Shown here: positions 19,406 to 28,254 of the stretch, piece after piece
Numbering within the stretch: position 1 is the first letter of the stretch
How the letters are laid out: every line of letters begins with the position of its first letter
From: Microcoleus vaginatus WJT46-NPBG5
Lineage (GTDB): Bacteria; Cyanobacteriota; Cyanobacteriia; Cyanobacteriales; Oscillatoriaceae
DNA length: 64,000 bases
Assembly: GCA_019359355.1 (NCBI GenBank)
Contig: JAHHHM010000002.1
Span: 248,001-312,000, forward strand
Direction of reading: 5' to 3'
The notes under the pieces: generated by a model
Seen by the model: only the letters and a program-made list of their open reading frames with translations
Told to the model about the DNA's origin: nothing
Databases searched by the model: none
Position numbers and translations under genes: made by a program

Positions 19406-20113
19406 ATGATTCGACTTCTAGTTGGTGTCTTGGTATTTGTCATCAACGTTCTCTACCGTAACCGGCCTTATCCGCGTTTTTATGTGCTGGAAACAGTCGC
19501 ACGCGTTCCCTACTTTGCTTATATGTCGGTTCTCCACCTTTATGAAAGTCTAGGTTGGTGGCGCAAAGCCGACTGGTTGAAGGTGCATTTTGCCGAATCT
19601 TGGAATGAACTGCACCACCTTTTGATCATGGAATCTTTGGGGGGTAACAGCCGGTGGACTGATCGACTGCTGGCTGGGAGTGCGGCGCTTGTTTACTACT
19701 GGGTGGTTGTTGCCCTTTATATCGTCAGTCCTCGCGCTGCGTATCACTTCATGGAGCTTGTAGAAGGGCACGCTTATCACACTTATGATGAATTCTTGAA
19801 AACAAACGAGGTGCTGCTGAAAGCTCAACCGGCACCGCAGGTAGCAGTCAGTTACTACCGCGACGGCGATCTGTATATGTTTGATGAGTTTCAAAGTTGC
19901 AGCACTGTCGAGTTACGACGTCCGAAAGTAGATAACCTTTATGATGTGTTCGTTAACATCCGCGATGATGAAGCGGAACACGTCAAGACAATGGTAGCTT
20001 GCCAGCATCCAGACGCTCAGAATACGTTCCAAAGCCCTCATGCATTGGTGCCGGCCCGTACAGAGATTGTGCTGCCGCCGGTTGAGGAGAAAGTAACTGA
20101 GCTGGTGAACTAA
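19406..20113 (+). CDS. Alternative oxidase (plastoquinol terminal oxidase, PTOX/AOX family)
   Basis: A membrane-associated di-iron quinol oxidase that passes electrons from the quinone pool to oxygen without pumping protons. The ligand pattern is complete: E29 in LETVARVPYF, E68 and H71 in NELHH, E120 in LVEGHAYHTYDEF, and E189 and H192 in RDDEAEH. At 235 residues it is the short, soluble-core form without a transit peptide. The sequence resembles plastid PTOX more than mitochondrial AOX, as expected for a cyanobacterium. In the thylakoid it would relieve over-reduction of plastoquinone. It stands alone, between its own spacer with a dyad and a downstream terminator. The family is patchy in cyanobacteria. 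Confidence 0.95.
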   Translation: MIRLLVGVLVFVINVLYRNRPYPRFYVLETVARVPYFAYMSVLHLYESLGWWRKADWLKVHFAESWNELHHLLIMESLGGNSRWTDRLLAGSAALVYYWVVVALYIVSPRAAYHFMELVEGHAYHTYDEFLKTNEVLLKAQPAPQVAVSYYRDGDLYMFDEFQSCSTVELRRPKVDNLYDVFVNIRDDEAEHVKTMVACQHPDAQNTFQSPHALVPARTEIVLPPVEEKVTELVN

Positions 20114-20176
20114 GAGGAATGAATTTTGAAGTGTGAATAGCAGAAAAATCTGGATTTTCAGGATTTAGGAATAAGT

Positions 20177-20222
20177 AAAAAATAAAGGGTGAAGAGATTA
20201 TCTTTTCACCCTTTATTTTTGT
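20177..20222 (+). terminator. Terminator after the alternative oxidase gene
   Basis: AAAAATAAAGGGTGAA pairs with TTCACCCTTTATTTTT, with a T-rich 3' side. It is 65 bases after the oxidase stop. Being symmetric, it could work in either direction. Confidence 0.75.
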
Positions 20223-20226
20223 TTAA

Positions 20227-20346
20227 AATAGCCATCCTAAATAGTAAGATTTCTAGCGGGCAAGATGCTGGCACTACTACCCTTCTTTTTTAAGATAGCC
20301 ATCATAAATAGTGAGATTTCTAGCGGGCAAGATGTTGGCACTACTT
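20227..20346. repeat. Two direct repeats of about 53 bp, period 67
   Basis: Both copies contain ATAGCCATCNTAAATAGT followed by GATTTCTAGCGGGCAAGATG and TGGCACTACT, with only a few differences. Spacing start to start is 67 bases. The CGGGCAAGATG core looks like a dispersed element. Confidence 0.75.
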
Positions 20347-20679
20347 CAGGGTGATGAGCATTAACCAATTAGAGAGAATTGCTATATTAAAAAAAGTCTA
20401 TTTACTCATTTTTAACTTTTCACTTTCATCCTAAATCCCTATTCAAGAACTTTTTTGAGTTTTGCCAATTTTGCAAAGACTCAACCTATTGCAAAAATTT
20501 AAAATGGCAAATTTGCCTTGAACACCAGCCATTAATCCATCTATGTTTATCTGTGGTTAAAAAAAAGACTTTGCAAGACGCCCACTGATTAGAATAGGGG
20601 GTAGGCACAAGGCCACCACCCCTACAGAAATCAGGAATTAATAATACTCTTCTACTAGCACTTACTCACGCTTCACCCT

Positions 20680-22530
20680 TCACTTTTTAAAGTAAGTTTT
20701 GAAAATTTCGTGGGCGATAGGAGCAGCAGCAACCCCTCCGTAACCCCCATTCTCTACGATGACGGCAATCGCAATCTGCGGATTGTCTGCCGGCCCAAAG
20801 GCAACATAATTGGCGTTGTCTTCCTGTCCAGGGACTTCAGCCGTGCCGGTTTTACCGCCTGTGAGGGGAATTGAACCATCATTGAGTTGCTGGCCGGTGC
20901 CTTTTTGCACAACTGCAATCAGCCCTTTGCGGATGGCGTCAATGGTTTCAGGTTTTAGGCCGGTCGGCTCAGGCTTGGTCGTCGCTGTGTTGGTTTGAGA
21001 AGCCAGCAGATGGGGTTTGACGCGCTTGCCACCGTTGGCAATTGTCGCCACCATCACGGCCATTTCTAAAGGCGTCGTCAGAACTAGCCCTTGGCCAATG
21101 GACATACTGACGGTATCACCGGCATACCAGGGTTCACCAAAAAGCTGCTCTTTCTCTGCCGGCGTCGGCAAAGAACCGTGATTGCCGCCTTCCAGTCCCA
21201 AAAGGTTTAAATCGGTTGTCTCACCGATCCCCAGCCGTTTTCCCCATTTCGCAATCTCTTCCGGGCCGGCTTCTATGCCAACTTGATAGAAAAAGGTGTT
21301 GCTGCTGTAGGCAAAGGCGTCTTCAAAACCGATCACGCCAAAACCGCCCCCATGTTCGTGGAACGAGATGCCACCAATGTTTATAGAATCGGCAGTTGCC
21401 ACGTATGAGTCGGGAGTGAACTTGCCTGACTCCATGCCGGCGGCAGCGGTGACAATTTTAAAGGTGCTGCCGGGGGGGTAGCCTTGAAGCGCTCGATTCA
21501 GGAAGGGATTGTCTTTGCTTTGAAGTTCATCCCATTCAGCGTCGCTTACCTGACGGGTGAACAAGTTGGGATCGAAGCTTGGCCCGCTGGCCATTGCTAA
21601 AACAGCGCCGGTTTTGACATCCAGTACAACGACAGCGCCTCGACGTTGGGCGAGGGCTTTTTCAGCGGTTTTCTGGAGTTCCAGGTCTAGTGTTAACTGT
21701 AGCGACTCTCCAGCGACGGGATTTTCCACCCCAGTCTCGCGCAATTCTTCGCCGCTAGCATCCACCTCTATTAGACGGCTGCCCCAAGTTCCACTCAGCT
21801 TGGAGTTAACCAAGCGTTCGATTCCCATTTTGCCAACAAGCATCCCCATCGGATAGTCTGGGTTGGCTTCCAAGTCCTCTTCGCTGGCTTCCCCGATGTA
21901 TCCCAGGACGTGGCCGGCTAACTCGATTGTGGGATAGTAGCGGCTGGACTCAGGGCGAATCTCGACACCCCGAAATTCTGTTGCTCGTTCTGCCAGCGCC
22001 ACGAAAGCATTTTGGTTGATATTCCGGCTAATCCGCACCGGCATCATCGATTTAAAACCGGCTTTCTGTAATTTTTGCATGATCTGCTCGGCAGGAATAT
22101 TCAGCAGAGGACTCAGCTGTTGCGCTGTCTGAGTCCATTGGGTTGCTAGTTGTTCCTTGGGCCACAAGTACACGGCACGAGATAGCCGGTTTGCTGCTAA
22201 TAGTTTGCCTTTTCGGTCAAGTATATTGCCGCGTTCAGAAGGTATCGGTACTAACCGGATACGGTTTCCATCGGCTTTTTGCCGGTTATATTCACCTTGT
22301 ACAAGTTGCAGATGCGCCAGACGAACAACGTAGCCGCCCATCAGGAAACTTACGAGCAGCATGATTAAAATTCCCTGATGGGTTCGGTGACGCCGGCGCT
22401 CTGCTTCTCGCAGCAGGCTCGTGCTAAAACCGCGTTCTCCTGTGTCAAAAAAAAGTCCACTAGCCATCTTTAGCGCATCCCGGACAGGGCTTGTAATACT
22501 GCCCGATTCAATCTGTTGTTTTTGATACAT
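20680..22530 (-). CDS. mrdA: Penicillin-binding protein 2 (peptidoglycan D,D-transpeptidase)
   Basis: A class B penicillin-binding protein that cross-links peptidoglycan during elongation, with the elongasome partner RodA. It has a cytoplasmic N-terminal tail of about 50 residues, one membrane anchor (ILIMLLVSFLMGGYVVRLA), the PBP dimerisation domain (SERGNILDRKGKLLA) and the transpeptidase domain. The catalytic motifs are STFK near residue 352, SSN near 405 and KTGTAE near 560. At 616 residues it is normal for the family. No rodA or mreBCD lies next to it in this window. All active-site motifs look intact. Confidence 0.95.
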   Translation of the reverse strand: MYQKQQIESGSITSPVRDALKMASGLFFDTGERGFSTSLLREAERRRHRTHQGILIMLLVSFLMGGYVVRLAHLQLVQGEYNRQKADGNRIRLVPIPSERGNILDRKGKLLAANRLSRAVYLWPKEQLATQWTQTAQQLSPLLNIPAEQIMQKLQKAGFKSMMPVRISRNINQNAFVALAERATEFRGVEIRPESSRYYPTIELAGHVLGYIGEASEEDLEANPDYPMGMLVGKMGIERLVNSKLSGTWGSRLIEVDASGEELRETGVENPVAGESLQLTLDLELQKTAEKALAQRRGAVVVLDVKTGAVLAMASGPSFDPNLFTRQVSDAEWDELQSKDNPFLNRALQGYPPGSTFKIVTAAAGMESGKFTPDSYVATADSINIGGISFHEHGGGFGVIGFEDAFAYSSNTFFYQVGIEAGPEEIAKWGKRLGIGETTDLNLLGLEGGNHGSLPTPAEKEQLFGEPWYAGDTVSMSIGQGLVLTTPLEMAVMVATIANGGKRVKPHLLASQTNTATTKPEPTGLKPETIDAIRKGLIAVVQKGTGQQLNDGSIPLTGGKTGTAEVPGQEDNANYVAFGPADNPQIAIAVIVENGGYGGVAAAPIAHEIFKTYFKK

Positions 22531-22695
22531 TCCCCTGCTCAGTATGCTGAATATTTTTGTCAGCTGTTCGTTGTCACCGTCAGCAATCAGTTGTTATTTA
22601 CCACTGATCGTTGATGGTTGACAACTGATATAAACCCGGATTTAATCATGCCGGCTCATTGTGCTTTTCATTGGGGATAGTTGACCCTTACCGGC

Positions 22696-23520
22696 TTAGC
22701 GTTGAGTTTGTAAAAGTGGAAAAAAGTGCCCCACTGGCCCAGTGCCATGACCGATTGATAAGGCGTGTTTCAAAGCCTCGGTGACGTAATCTTTTGCCAG
22801 TTTGAGTGCGGTTGGGGATGTGAGCCCCAATGCCAAATTGGCTGTGATCGCTGCTGAGAGTGTGCAGCCAGTGCCGTGGGTGTTGGTTGTATCCACTGTT
22901 ACCGTTGTTACGGTTTTTAATGTTTCACCGTCGAACCAAACATCGACACCACGAAGCGGTTCGCTCATTCCTCCGCCTTTGACTACGACGGCTGCCGGCC
23001 CGAGATTGTAGATGCGCTGGGCGGCAGTTTGCATATCCTCTAGGGTCTGAATCTCTAATCCGCTTAACAGTTGGGCTTCGTACCGATTCGGTGTAACTAT
23101 CGCAGCCTTGGGGATCAGCCTCTCCCGCAGGGTGGCGACGGCGTCATCATCAATAAGCTGAGCGCCGGTGCGCGAAACCATAACGGGATCGACGACCAAG
23201 TTAGTTAAACCCCAAATGTCCACTTGCTCTGCCACGGCTGCAATAATTTCCTGGTTGAGCAACATCCCTGTTTTAGTTGCTCCCACTTCCATATCTTTGA
23301 CAACTGCCTCTATCTGGGCAACGACTGCCTGCGGTGATAGAGCGTCCACTCGTGTCACGCCTAAAGTGTTTTGGGCTGTCACACAGGTGATGACACTGCT
23401 GCCGTGGACGCAGTGAAAGGCAAATGTTCGGATATCTGCTTGAATGCCGGCACCGCCGCCGCTATCTGAACCCGCAATCGTTAAAGCAACTGGCACATTG
23501 GCTCTGGTTGCATCTGTCAT
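22696..23520 (-). CDS. thiD: Bifunctional hydroxymethylpyrimidine kinase / phosphomethylpyrimidine kinase
   Basis: ThiD phosphorylates HMP to HMP-PP for thiamine synthesis. I chose the ATG of MTDATRANVPVAL (23520) over the TTG two codons upstream. Family motifs are LTIAGSDSGGGAGIQADI near the N-terminus, VDPVMVS in the middle and TTNTHGTGCTLSAAI, the ribokinase-like anion hole with the catalytic Cys/Asp region, near the C-terminus. The 274-residue length is standard. No TPP riboswitch is seen upstream. Confidence 0.95.
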   Translation of the reverse strand: MTDATRANVPVALTIAGSDSGGGAGIQADIRTFAFHCVHGSSVITCVTAQNTLGVTRVDALSPQAVVAQIEAVVKDMEVGATKTGMLLNQEIIAAVAEQVDIWGLTNLVVDPVMVSRTGAQLIDDDAVATLRERLIPKAAIVTPNRYEAQLLSGLEIQTLEDMQTAAQRIYNLGPAAVVVKGGGMSEPLRGVDVWFDGETLKTVTTVTVDTTNTHGTGCTLSAAITANLALGLTSPTALKLAKDYVTEALKHALSIGHGTGPVGHFFPLLQTQR

Positions 23521-24185
23521 ACCCAAAAGTGTTTAATTGGATTGCCGACAGTTTCTCTCACTGTGTCAGCAGCTATCGCTACATCTGACATGATTGATTG
23601 AACATCCACTTCAGTGTACTGATACTTCGTCTACTTCTCTATTTATGTTATATTAGTCTTTCTAAATTAATAGATTAGTTTTTGTTATATATGAGAGCAG
23701 TTAGACAGTCATCAAAACCGGCTCGCTCCTATCTCCTATATTTTTCTCAGAGAAATATTTTTGTAATCTTTAATACTATTATGTAAAAATAATTGCCAAA
23801 ATTTCAAAGTTGTGCAATTGCCTTAAATGAAAGCCAAGGCCGAATTGCTCCCTTTCTTCGCTAATTGCCATCGCCGAAGCATAGACTGATGATTCCTCAT
23901 CTTGTTTATGAAAGTTCCAAGCTCTAAGCCAAATAGGAGGAGATTAAACTAGAACAAGCAAGGATAAAATAAACGCGCAGAAAAATCAATATTTTTTATA
24001 AAAATTCCTACAAAACTTTCAAGTTAGACTGAAAGCCGGTCAAAAAAAGGTTACTGAGCTGAATAAAAGCAGCCCATTATGACTCGGCAAAATATCAAAT
24101 TGTCTTGACTTTCATTTTCCACCGGCAGGCGGTCTGCAAGCGACACAAACCGCCCTTGCCGGCATTAAATTACAACGTCCAACGG
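23521..24185. other. AT-rich intergenic region upstream of thiD
   Basis: No gene, tRNA or riboswitch could be supported on either strand. The region is AT-rich between 23640 and 24050. It must contain the thiD promoter at its left end and the 3' end of the GNAT transcript at its right end. Confidence 0.5.
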
Positions 24186-25145
24186 TTACACCGGCTTCAC
24201 ATAAGAAAGCCATGTTTGAGCCGGCTCAAACCCCACCGAGTCATAAAGCCGCCTCGCACCTGTCATGCTATCCGCATCAACTGCCAGTTTCACTGTACCC
24301 ACACCGGCAGCTTTTAACTGATGCATTGCCGCCAGTAACAGCGCCCTTCCCAGCCCCAATTTGCGGAAACTGCGCCCTGTACCCAGCCAGTAAATCCAAC
24401 CTTCGTTACCTCCGCTTTCGCCATTCTCTTCTGGACTAATGCCGGCATAGCAAAAGGCAGCTAGTGTTCCATCGGGTGCCAAGGCAATCAAATTTAAATC
24501 TGCGCGGTAGTGGGGATCGCTCAACCAGTGCTTCAGCGTTGTCACTGTTAAGTCGTGGTGGTTCCAGTGATCAATAAATGATTCGTTGAAACACTCCACC
24601 CATGCCTCCATATCTCTATCACCGGCTAGGGGACGCAGGGTGAAGCCGGCGGGTAACTGGGGCGATGGAATGGCCCGATCCAGCCGGCACGTCATGGTTA
24701 AGAAGTGACGATCAACCTTAAACTGATGCTGTTCTAGCACTGCGATCCGATCTGTGATGTCATCGCGGCTGCTGCTTCGCAATTTTGCCGGCAGTCCTCG
24801 CTCTTTTGTGACTTCCAGCATTCGCGTTTCACTCCAGCGAATAATATCCGTTTCTAGATGATCTTCGTGTACCTTGGGGTGAACGTAGAAATAAAGGTAG
24901 CCATCGATCGCTTCTTTCGCTTCCGGTATTGATATCTGTCCAAACCCCATCAGTGTGCCGGTGTCGTCTTCCCACAAACGCAGATCCCGCGCTTTATCAA
25001 ATGAGGGTTCATCTAGTTGCAATGGTAACTGAGCAAGTGAGGTATCTTTATCGAGCTGACCAACTGTTTCACAGCTATTAACTAACTCAGCGATCGCTTT
25101 GAGATCGGTTTTGCCCAAGTAGGGGCGTCTGATTAGAACTGTCAT
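24186..25145 (-). CDS. Tandem GNAT-family N-acetyltransferase
   Basis: A 319-residue protein with two GNAT-like halves, similar in layout to mycothiol synthase-type enzymes. The C-terminal half carries the acetyl-CoA loop signature as GTGRSFRKLGLGRALLLA (about residues 252-269), followed by the conserved LAVDADSMTGARRLYDSVGF. The N-terminal half (residues 1-150) lacks a clear Q/RxxGxG/A loop and is probably degenerate. The substrate is unknown; cyanobacteria do not make mycothiol, so that reaction should not be assumed. It stands alone between long spacers. Confidence 0.88.
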   Translation of the reverse strand: MTVLIRRPYLGKTDLKAIAELVNSCETVGQLDKDTSLAQLPLQLDEPSFDKARDLRLWEDDTGTLMGFGQISIPEAKEAIDGYLYFYVHPKVHEDHLETDIIRWSETRMLEVTKERGLPAKLRSSSRDDITDRIAVLEQHQFKVDRHFLTMTCRLDRAIPSPQLPAGFTLRPLAGDRDMEAWVECFNESFIDHWNHHDLTVTTLKHWLSDPHYRADLNLIALAPDGTLAAFCYAGISPEENGESGGNEGWIYWLGTGRSFRKLGLGRALLLAAMHQLKAAGVGTVKLAVDADSMTGARRLYDSVGFEPAQTWLSYVKPV

Positions 25146-26183
25146 AAAAATTGTTATCCGGTTTTGCCGGATTGGTGGCTTTCAATTTGTTTAGAAACCG
25201 TCTACAAAAATTTGTCTGAATTCCCCAATATGTCTGGCACATTTTCTCGGTAACTTCGCAGAGTTTTCGCAGATGCCGGCATTCAGGTTTGAGCCGGTAA
25301 AAAAGCCAAAGTCTAGCGTGCAGGCGCTTCTCAATTTTTTTGAGTTATGCGGAACTCACGCAAGAATTGAATCTTAGACTTCTTGCAAAGGTTTGGTTTT
25401 TGTTTTTTTAACCGCAGATAAACGCAGATAAACGCAAATTACTTAACATTTGGGTGCGTTTGATATGGGGTTTTTAGGTTTTTGCAAGAGGTTTATTATC
25501 AGCGATTAGCAGGCTGCATAATTTCTAATGATTTTAGGCTTTTGGCTTTTTGGATTTGGCAAATATTTCTGCGGGTTATGTTTAAAAAAGGCTACAGCAG
25601 AGCGATCCCCCGGTGGAGAAATGGGGAGGCACCGGCTATGACTCACATAATGAAGTCACAGCGCAGGGGAAGCCGGGAGAAACTATCCCGCTATCCACTG
25701 TCTGCTGACAAGATGATTAATAAGCGTCTGTATGTTTGGTAATAAATTCTTTGAAGCCGTATCTGGTAAATGTTATAGAAGATTAATTCACCTCGGTTAT
25801 GGCGTTCTATCGCCCACTCTAGTGCTGTTCGCCGGCTGCTTGTGCGTCCACTATTATCACGCTGGTGTTCGCACATCGACCAAAGTTATCCTTGAGTTAA
25901 GGGTTGTTTAAAGATATAAGTTTTGCTAAATCCAGGTGAAGTTTTTCACCTCCGGGGAGGGATCAGAAGGTAATTTTACCGTTTATTTTAACACAACCCA
26001 AGTTTTTTGTGTGCTGGCAACCGAAGTGAGCAAGCTCTGGGTTTTCTTTGCCCATAAATACATAAAAACGTGAAGTGCGAAGTCAATTGCTTGACGCTTC
26101 ACACTTCACACTTTCCACTTCCCAGAGAGACCTGACACCTACTTTTACAGCCAGAGAATCAGCTTTTCCTGACAACTGGCTGG
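25146..26183. other. Long intergenic region with repeats and a GC-richer island
   Basis: No secure gene is present. At 25408-25437 is a copy of the AACCGCAGATAAACGCAGAT-type tandem repeat. Around 25596-25690 the DNA is GC-richer, with CCGGTG/CACCGG arms 14 bases apart. A 59-codon plus-strand ORF at 25732-25911 (MFGNKFFEAVSG..., one hydrophobic segment) is possible but unsupported by a ribosome site. AGGTGA/TCACCT arms occur near 25935. Confidence 0.45.
26070..26109 (-). terminator. Likely terminator after ispH
   Basis: Read on the minus strand, GTGAAGTGTGAAG pairs with CTTCGCACTTCAC with one wobble or mismatch, and is followed by GTTTTTATG. It lies about 75 bases after the ispH stop. Confidence 0.6.
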
Positions 26184-27389
26184 TTAAACTGCAGCAGCAG
26201 ATTTCAGGGCAAAAATTTTCTCAATCACATCTTCGACAACTTTATCCGGTGTGGACGCGCCAGAGGTGATCCCCACAACAATTTCACCCGCCGGCAGCCA
26301 ATCTTCTTTGACTTCTAGCGGCTGGTGCAGGGGTTTGTGTTCAATTTGATTGCCGGCACCGATTCGTTCTGCACAGTCGATGTGATAAGACGGAATTGCC
26401 CGATCAATGGCAATTTCTTGCAGATGAGTGGTATTAGAAGAGTTATATCCGCCAATCACGACCATTAAGTCCAGCTGATCATCCACTAACTTGAACATGG
26501 CATCCTGCCGTTCTTGAGTTGCGTCGCAAATGGTGTTGAATGCCAGGAAATGTTGATTGAGGGCCGCTGGGCCATACTTTTTCATCATCGTGCGCTCAAA
26601 CAGCTTACCAATTTGCTCAGTTTCGCCTTTGAGCATGGTGGTTTGGTTAGCGATCCCCACTTGTTCTAAATCTTTGTCGGGATCGAAGCCGGCTGAACAA
26701 GCGTTGCTAAATTTAGCCATGAATTCGTCGCGATCCCCGCCGTCGAGGATGTAATTTGCAACATACTCGGCTTCGCGCAAGTTCAACACCACCAAATATT
26801 TGCCGGCAAATGAACTGGTTGCCTGTGTCTCCTCGTGGTTGTACTTGCCGTGAATAATTGAGGTGTAATCGCCTTTTTTGTGCTTTTCTACGCTATTCCA
26901 CACCTTAGAAACCCACGGACAAGTGGTATCGACAATTTTGCAGCCTTTCTCGTTGAGGATCTGCATTTCCCCAACGGTGGCACCAAAAGCAGGGAGAATC
27001 ACCACATCGCCGGTTTCTACGACAGAAAAGTTTTTTTCTCCAGATTCAATGGGGATGAATTTGACTTGCATATCCTGCAAATGTTGATTCACCGAGGGAT
27101 TATGGATAATTTCATTGGTAATCCAAAGGTTTTCCGTGGGGAAATGCTGGCGGGTTTCGTAGGCGATGGCGACTGCACGTTCAACTCCCCAGCAAAAGCC
27201 AAAGGCTTCTGCTAGCAGAATTGTGACGTCGCCGCGCTGTAATTTGTAATTATTCTCCCGGATTTGTTGGATCAGGTTGCTTTGATAGGCGGATTTCATG
27301 ACGCCGGCAACTTCCTGTTCGTGGCCAAATCCTTTGCGATGATAATTTTCTGACTGTTGGAGCGTCCGTTTGAAAGCTTTTGTATCCAT
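26184..27389 (-). CDS. ispH: 4-hydroxy-3-methylbut-2-enyl diphosphate reductase
   Basis: IspH carries out the last step of the MEP isoprenoid pathway, giving IPP and DMAPP, the precursors of carotenoids, phytol and quinones. The three iron-sulfur cysteines lie in [19 protein letters not shown] and NTICDATQ, and the ITSGASTPD motif is at the C-terminus. At 401 residues it is the long cyanobacterial/plant-type form with an N-terminal extension of about 60 residues before the first cysteine motif. It is monocistronic by spacing, with a hairpin terminator. Confidence 0.97.
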   Translation of the reverse strand: MDTKAFKRTLQQSENYHRKGFGHEQEVAGVMKSAYQSNLIQQIRENNYKLQRGDVTILLAEAFGFCWGVERAVAIAYETRQHFPTENLWITNEIIHNPSVNQHLQDMQVKFIPIESGEKNFSVVETGDVVILPAFGATVGEMQILNEKGCKIVDTTCPWVSKVWNSVEKHKKGDYTSIIHGKYNHEETQATSSFAGKYLVVLNLREAEYVANYILDGGDRDEFMAKFSNACSAGFDPDKDLEQVGIANQTTMLKGETEQIGKLFERTMMKKYGPAALNQHFLAFNTICDATQERQDAMFKLVDDQLDLMVVIGGYNSSNTTHLQEIAIDRAIPSYHIDCAERIGAGNQIEHKPLHQPLEVKEDWLPAGEIVVGITSGASTPDKVVEDVIEKIFALKSAAAV

Positions 27390-27683
27390 TCTCTCTTGCG
27401 TTCCGGATTCTGCTTTAGCGAGCTTCTTTCTATTTGATTGTAGAATGCCGGTGCGACAGGGAAATTTAAGAAGCTGGGATTTGCGGGTTTAAGGCGGTGT
27501 TGCCGGCTTGAAAAATCTGTAGCGTTTGAAAAATGATGCACCCGGGGTTAAAAATGTTTCTGCCTGGGGATAGCGGGTTACAGACCGGCTACTTTGGCAA
27601 AATGAATGTTATGCGTCAAACAGTTAAGGAAATAAATGTGATGAGATATTCTCTATTTCCGATGCCGGCTCAAATTTGATCAC

Positions 27684-27941
27684 TTATGGCGGGCAAGTAA
27701 TTTCGCCACACACTGGCTTATTTTGTTGGGAGGAATTGCGGTTTAAGGGACAAGGTATTCCTATATTGTTGCAAGGTGACTTGTCTGATTCAGAATTATT
27801 GCGATTGAGGAGGTTTTCGCTTTTAACTTCAGTTTGGCTTGCGCCGGCATTCCCGATTATTGCAGCTTTGCAGATTTTCCCAGGTAATAGAAAAAACGTT
27901 AGGATCAGGGAAATCGGTAGAATAATTACTCTGATTTTCAT
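27684..27941 (-). CDS. Possible small secreted Cys-containing protein
   Basis: The 85-residue product begins MKIRVIILPISLILTFFLLP followed by GKICKAAI, a convincing signal peptide with a possible cleavage site after KA. The mature part is Asn/Ser-rich and ends with four cysteines in a PC...PCP...VCGEITCPP pattern. No good Shine-Dalgarno sequence precedes the ATG. A plus-strand ORF of about the same span exists but starts with TTG and lacks any such features, so I prefer this strand. The function is unknown. Confidence 0.42.
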   Translation of the reverse strand: MKIRVIILPISLILTFFLLPGKICKAAIIGNAGASQTEVKSENLLNRNNSESDKSPCNNIGIPCPLNRNSSQQNKPVCGEITCPP

Positions 27942-28206
27942 TGGGTAGATTTGGCATTTAAGAAAAATATTGACAAGCGAATATGAGGGAATTAAAAGCT
28001 AGCTGAGCCACTTCTCTCTTCCACGGCAATATATGAAGAGGTGTGTTTCCCAGTCTGGCTTTTTCTTCCGCTCTGGCCTGTTATTTAGTTATTGGGGTAA
28101 ACGTTTAAAAAATATGCAGGTGTGAGGTAAAAATTTTTGGAGTAATCGCCGGCAAATCTTTTAGCACCGGCATTTTGAGGCGAATAATTTTTTTTGCAAC
28201 GACAGA

Positions 28207-28229
28207 AGGGTGCGTGACTCACGCACCCT
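28207..28229. terminator. Perfect hairpin downstream of glgX
   Basis: AGGGTGCGTG and CACGCACCCT pair across a 3-base loop, 26 bases after the glgX stop on the minus strand. The stem is strong but no U-run follows directly, so it may be a palindromic repeat that also protects the 3' end. Confidence 0.5.
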
Positions 28230-28254
28230 AACCAGAGTAAGAGGAATCGAGGAT

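Larger units (their letters stand above)
20114..20679. other. Intergenic region rich in repeats
   Basis: No gene is supported. After the oxidase terminator come two 67-bp-period direct repeats (20227-20346), a reverse copy of the cyanobacterial AACCACAGATAAACA-type repeat (TGTTTATCTGTGGTTA, near 20542) and a GGGGGTAGG...CCACCCCTAC palindrome (20597-20626). Confidence 0.55.
27390..28254. other. Intergenic region between ispH and glgX
   Basis: It contains one possible small gene on the minus strand (27684-27941) and a perfect GGGTGCGTG hairpin near glgX. The remaining sequence shows neither coding signal nor an RNA gene that I recognise. Confidence 0.5.

Noticed and set aside
23521-23700. Possible TPP riboswitch before thiD
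   Set aside because: The conserved CUGAGA and ACCUGAU elements are not present on the minus strand.
25482-25742. 86-codon plus-strand ORF
   Set aside because: It crosses an AT-rich and then a GC-rich block and has no ribosome site. The translation looks random.
27676-27948. 90-codon plus-strand ORF opposite the small secreted-protein candidate
   Set aside because: It starts with TTG and lacks any recognisable feature; the minus strand has a clear signal peptide.
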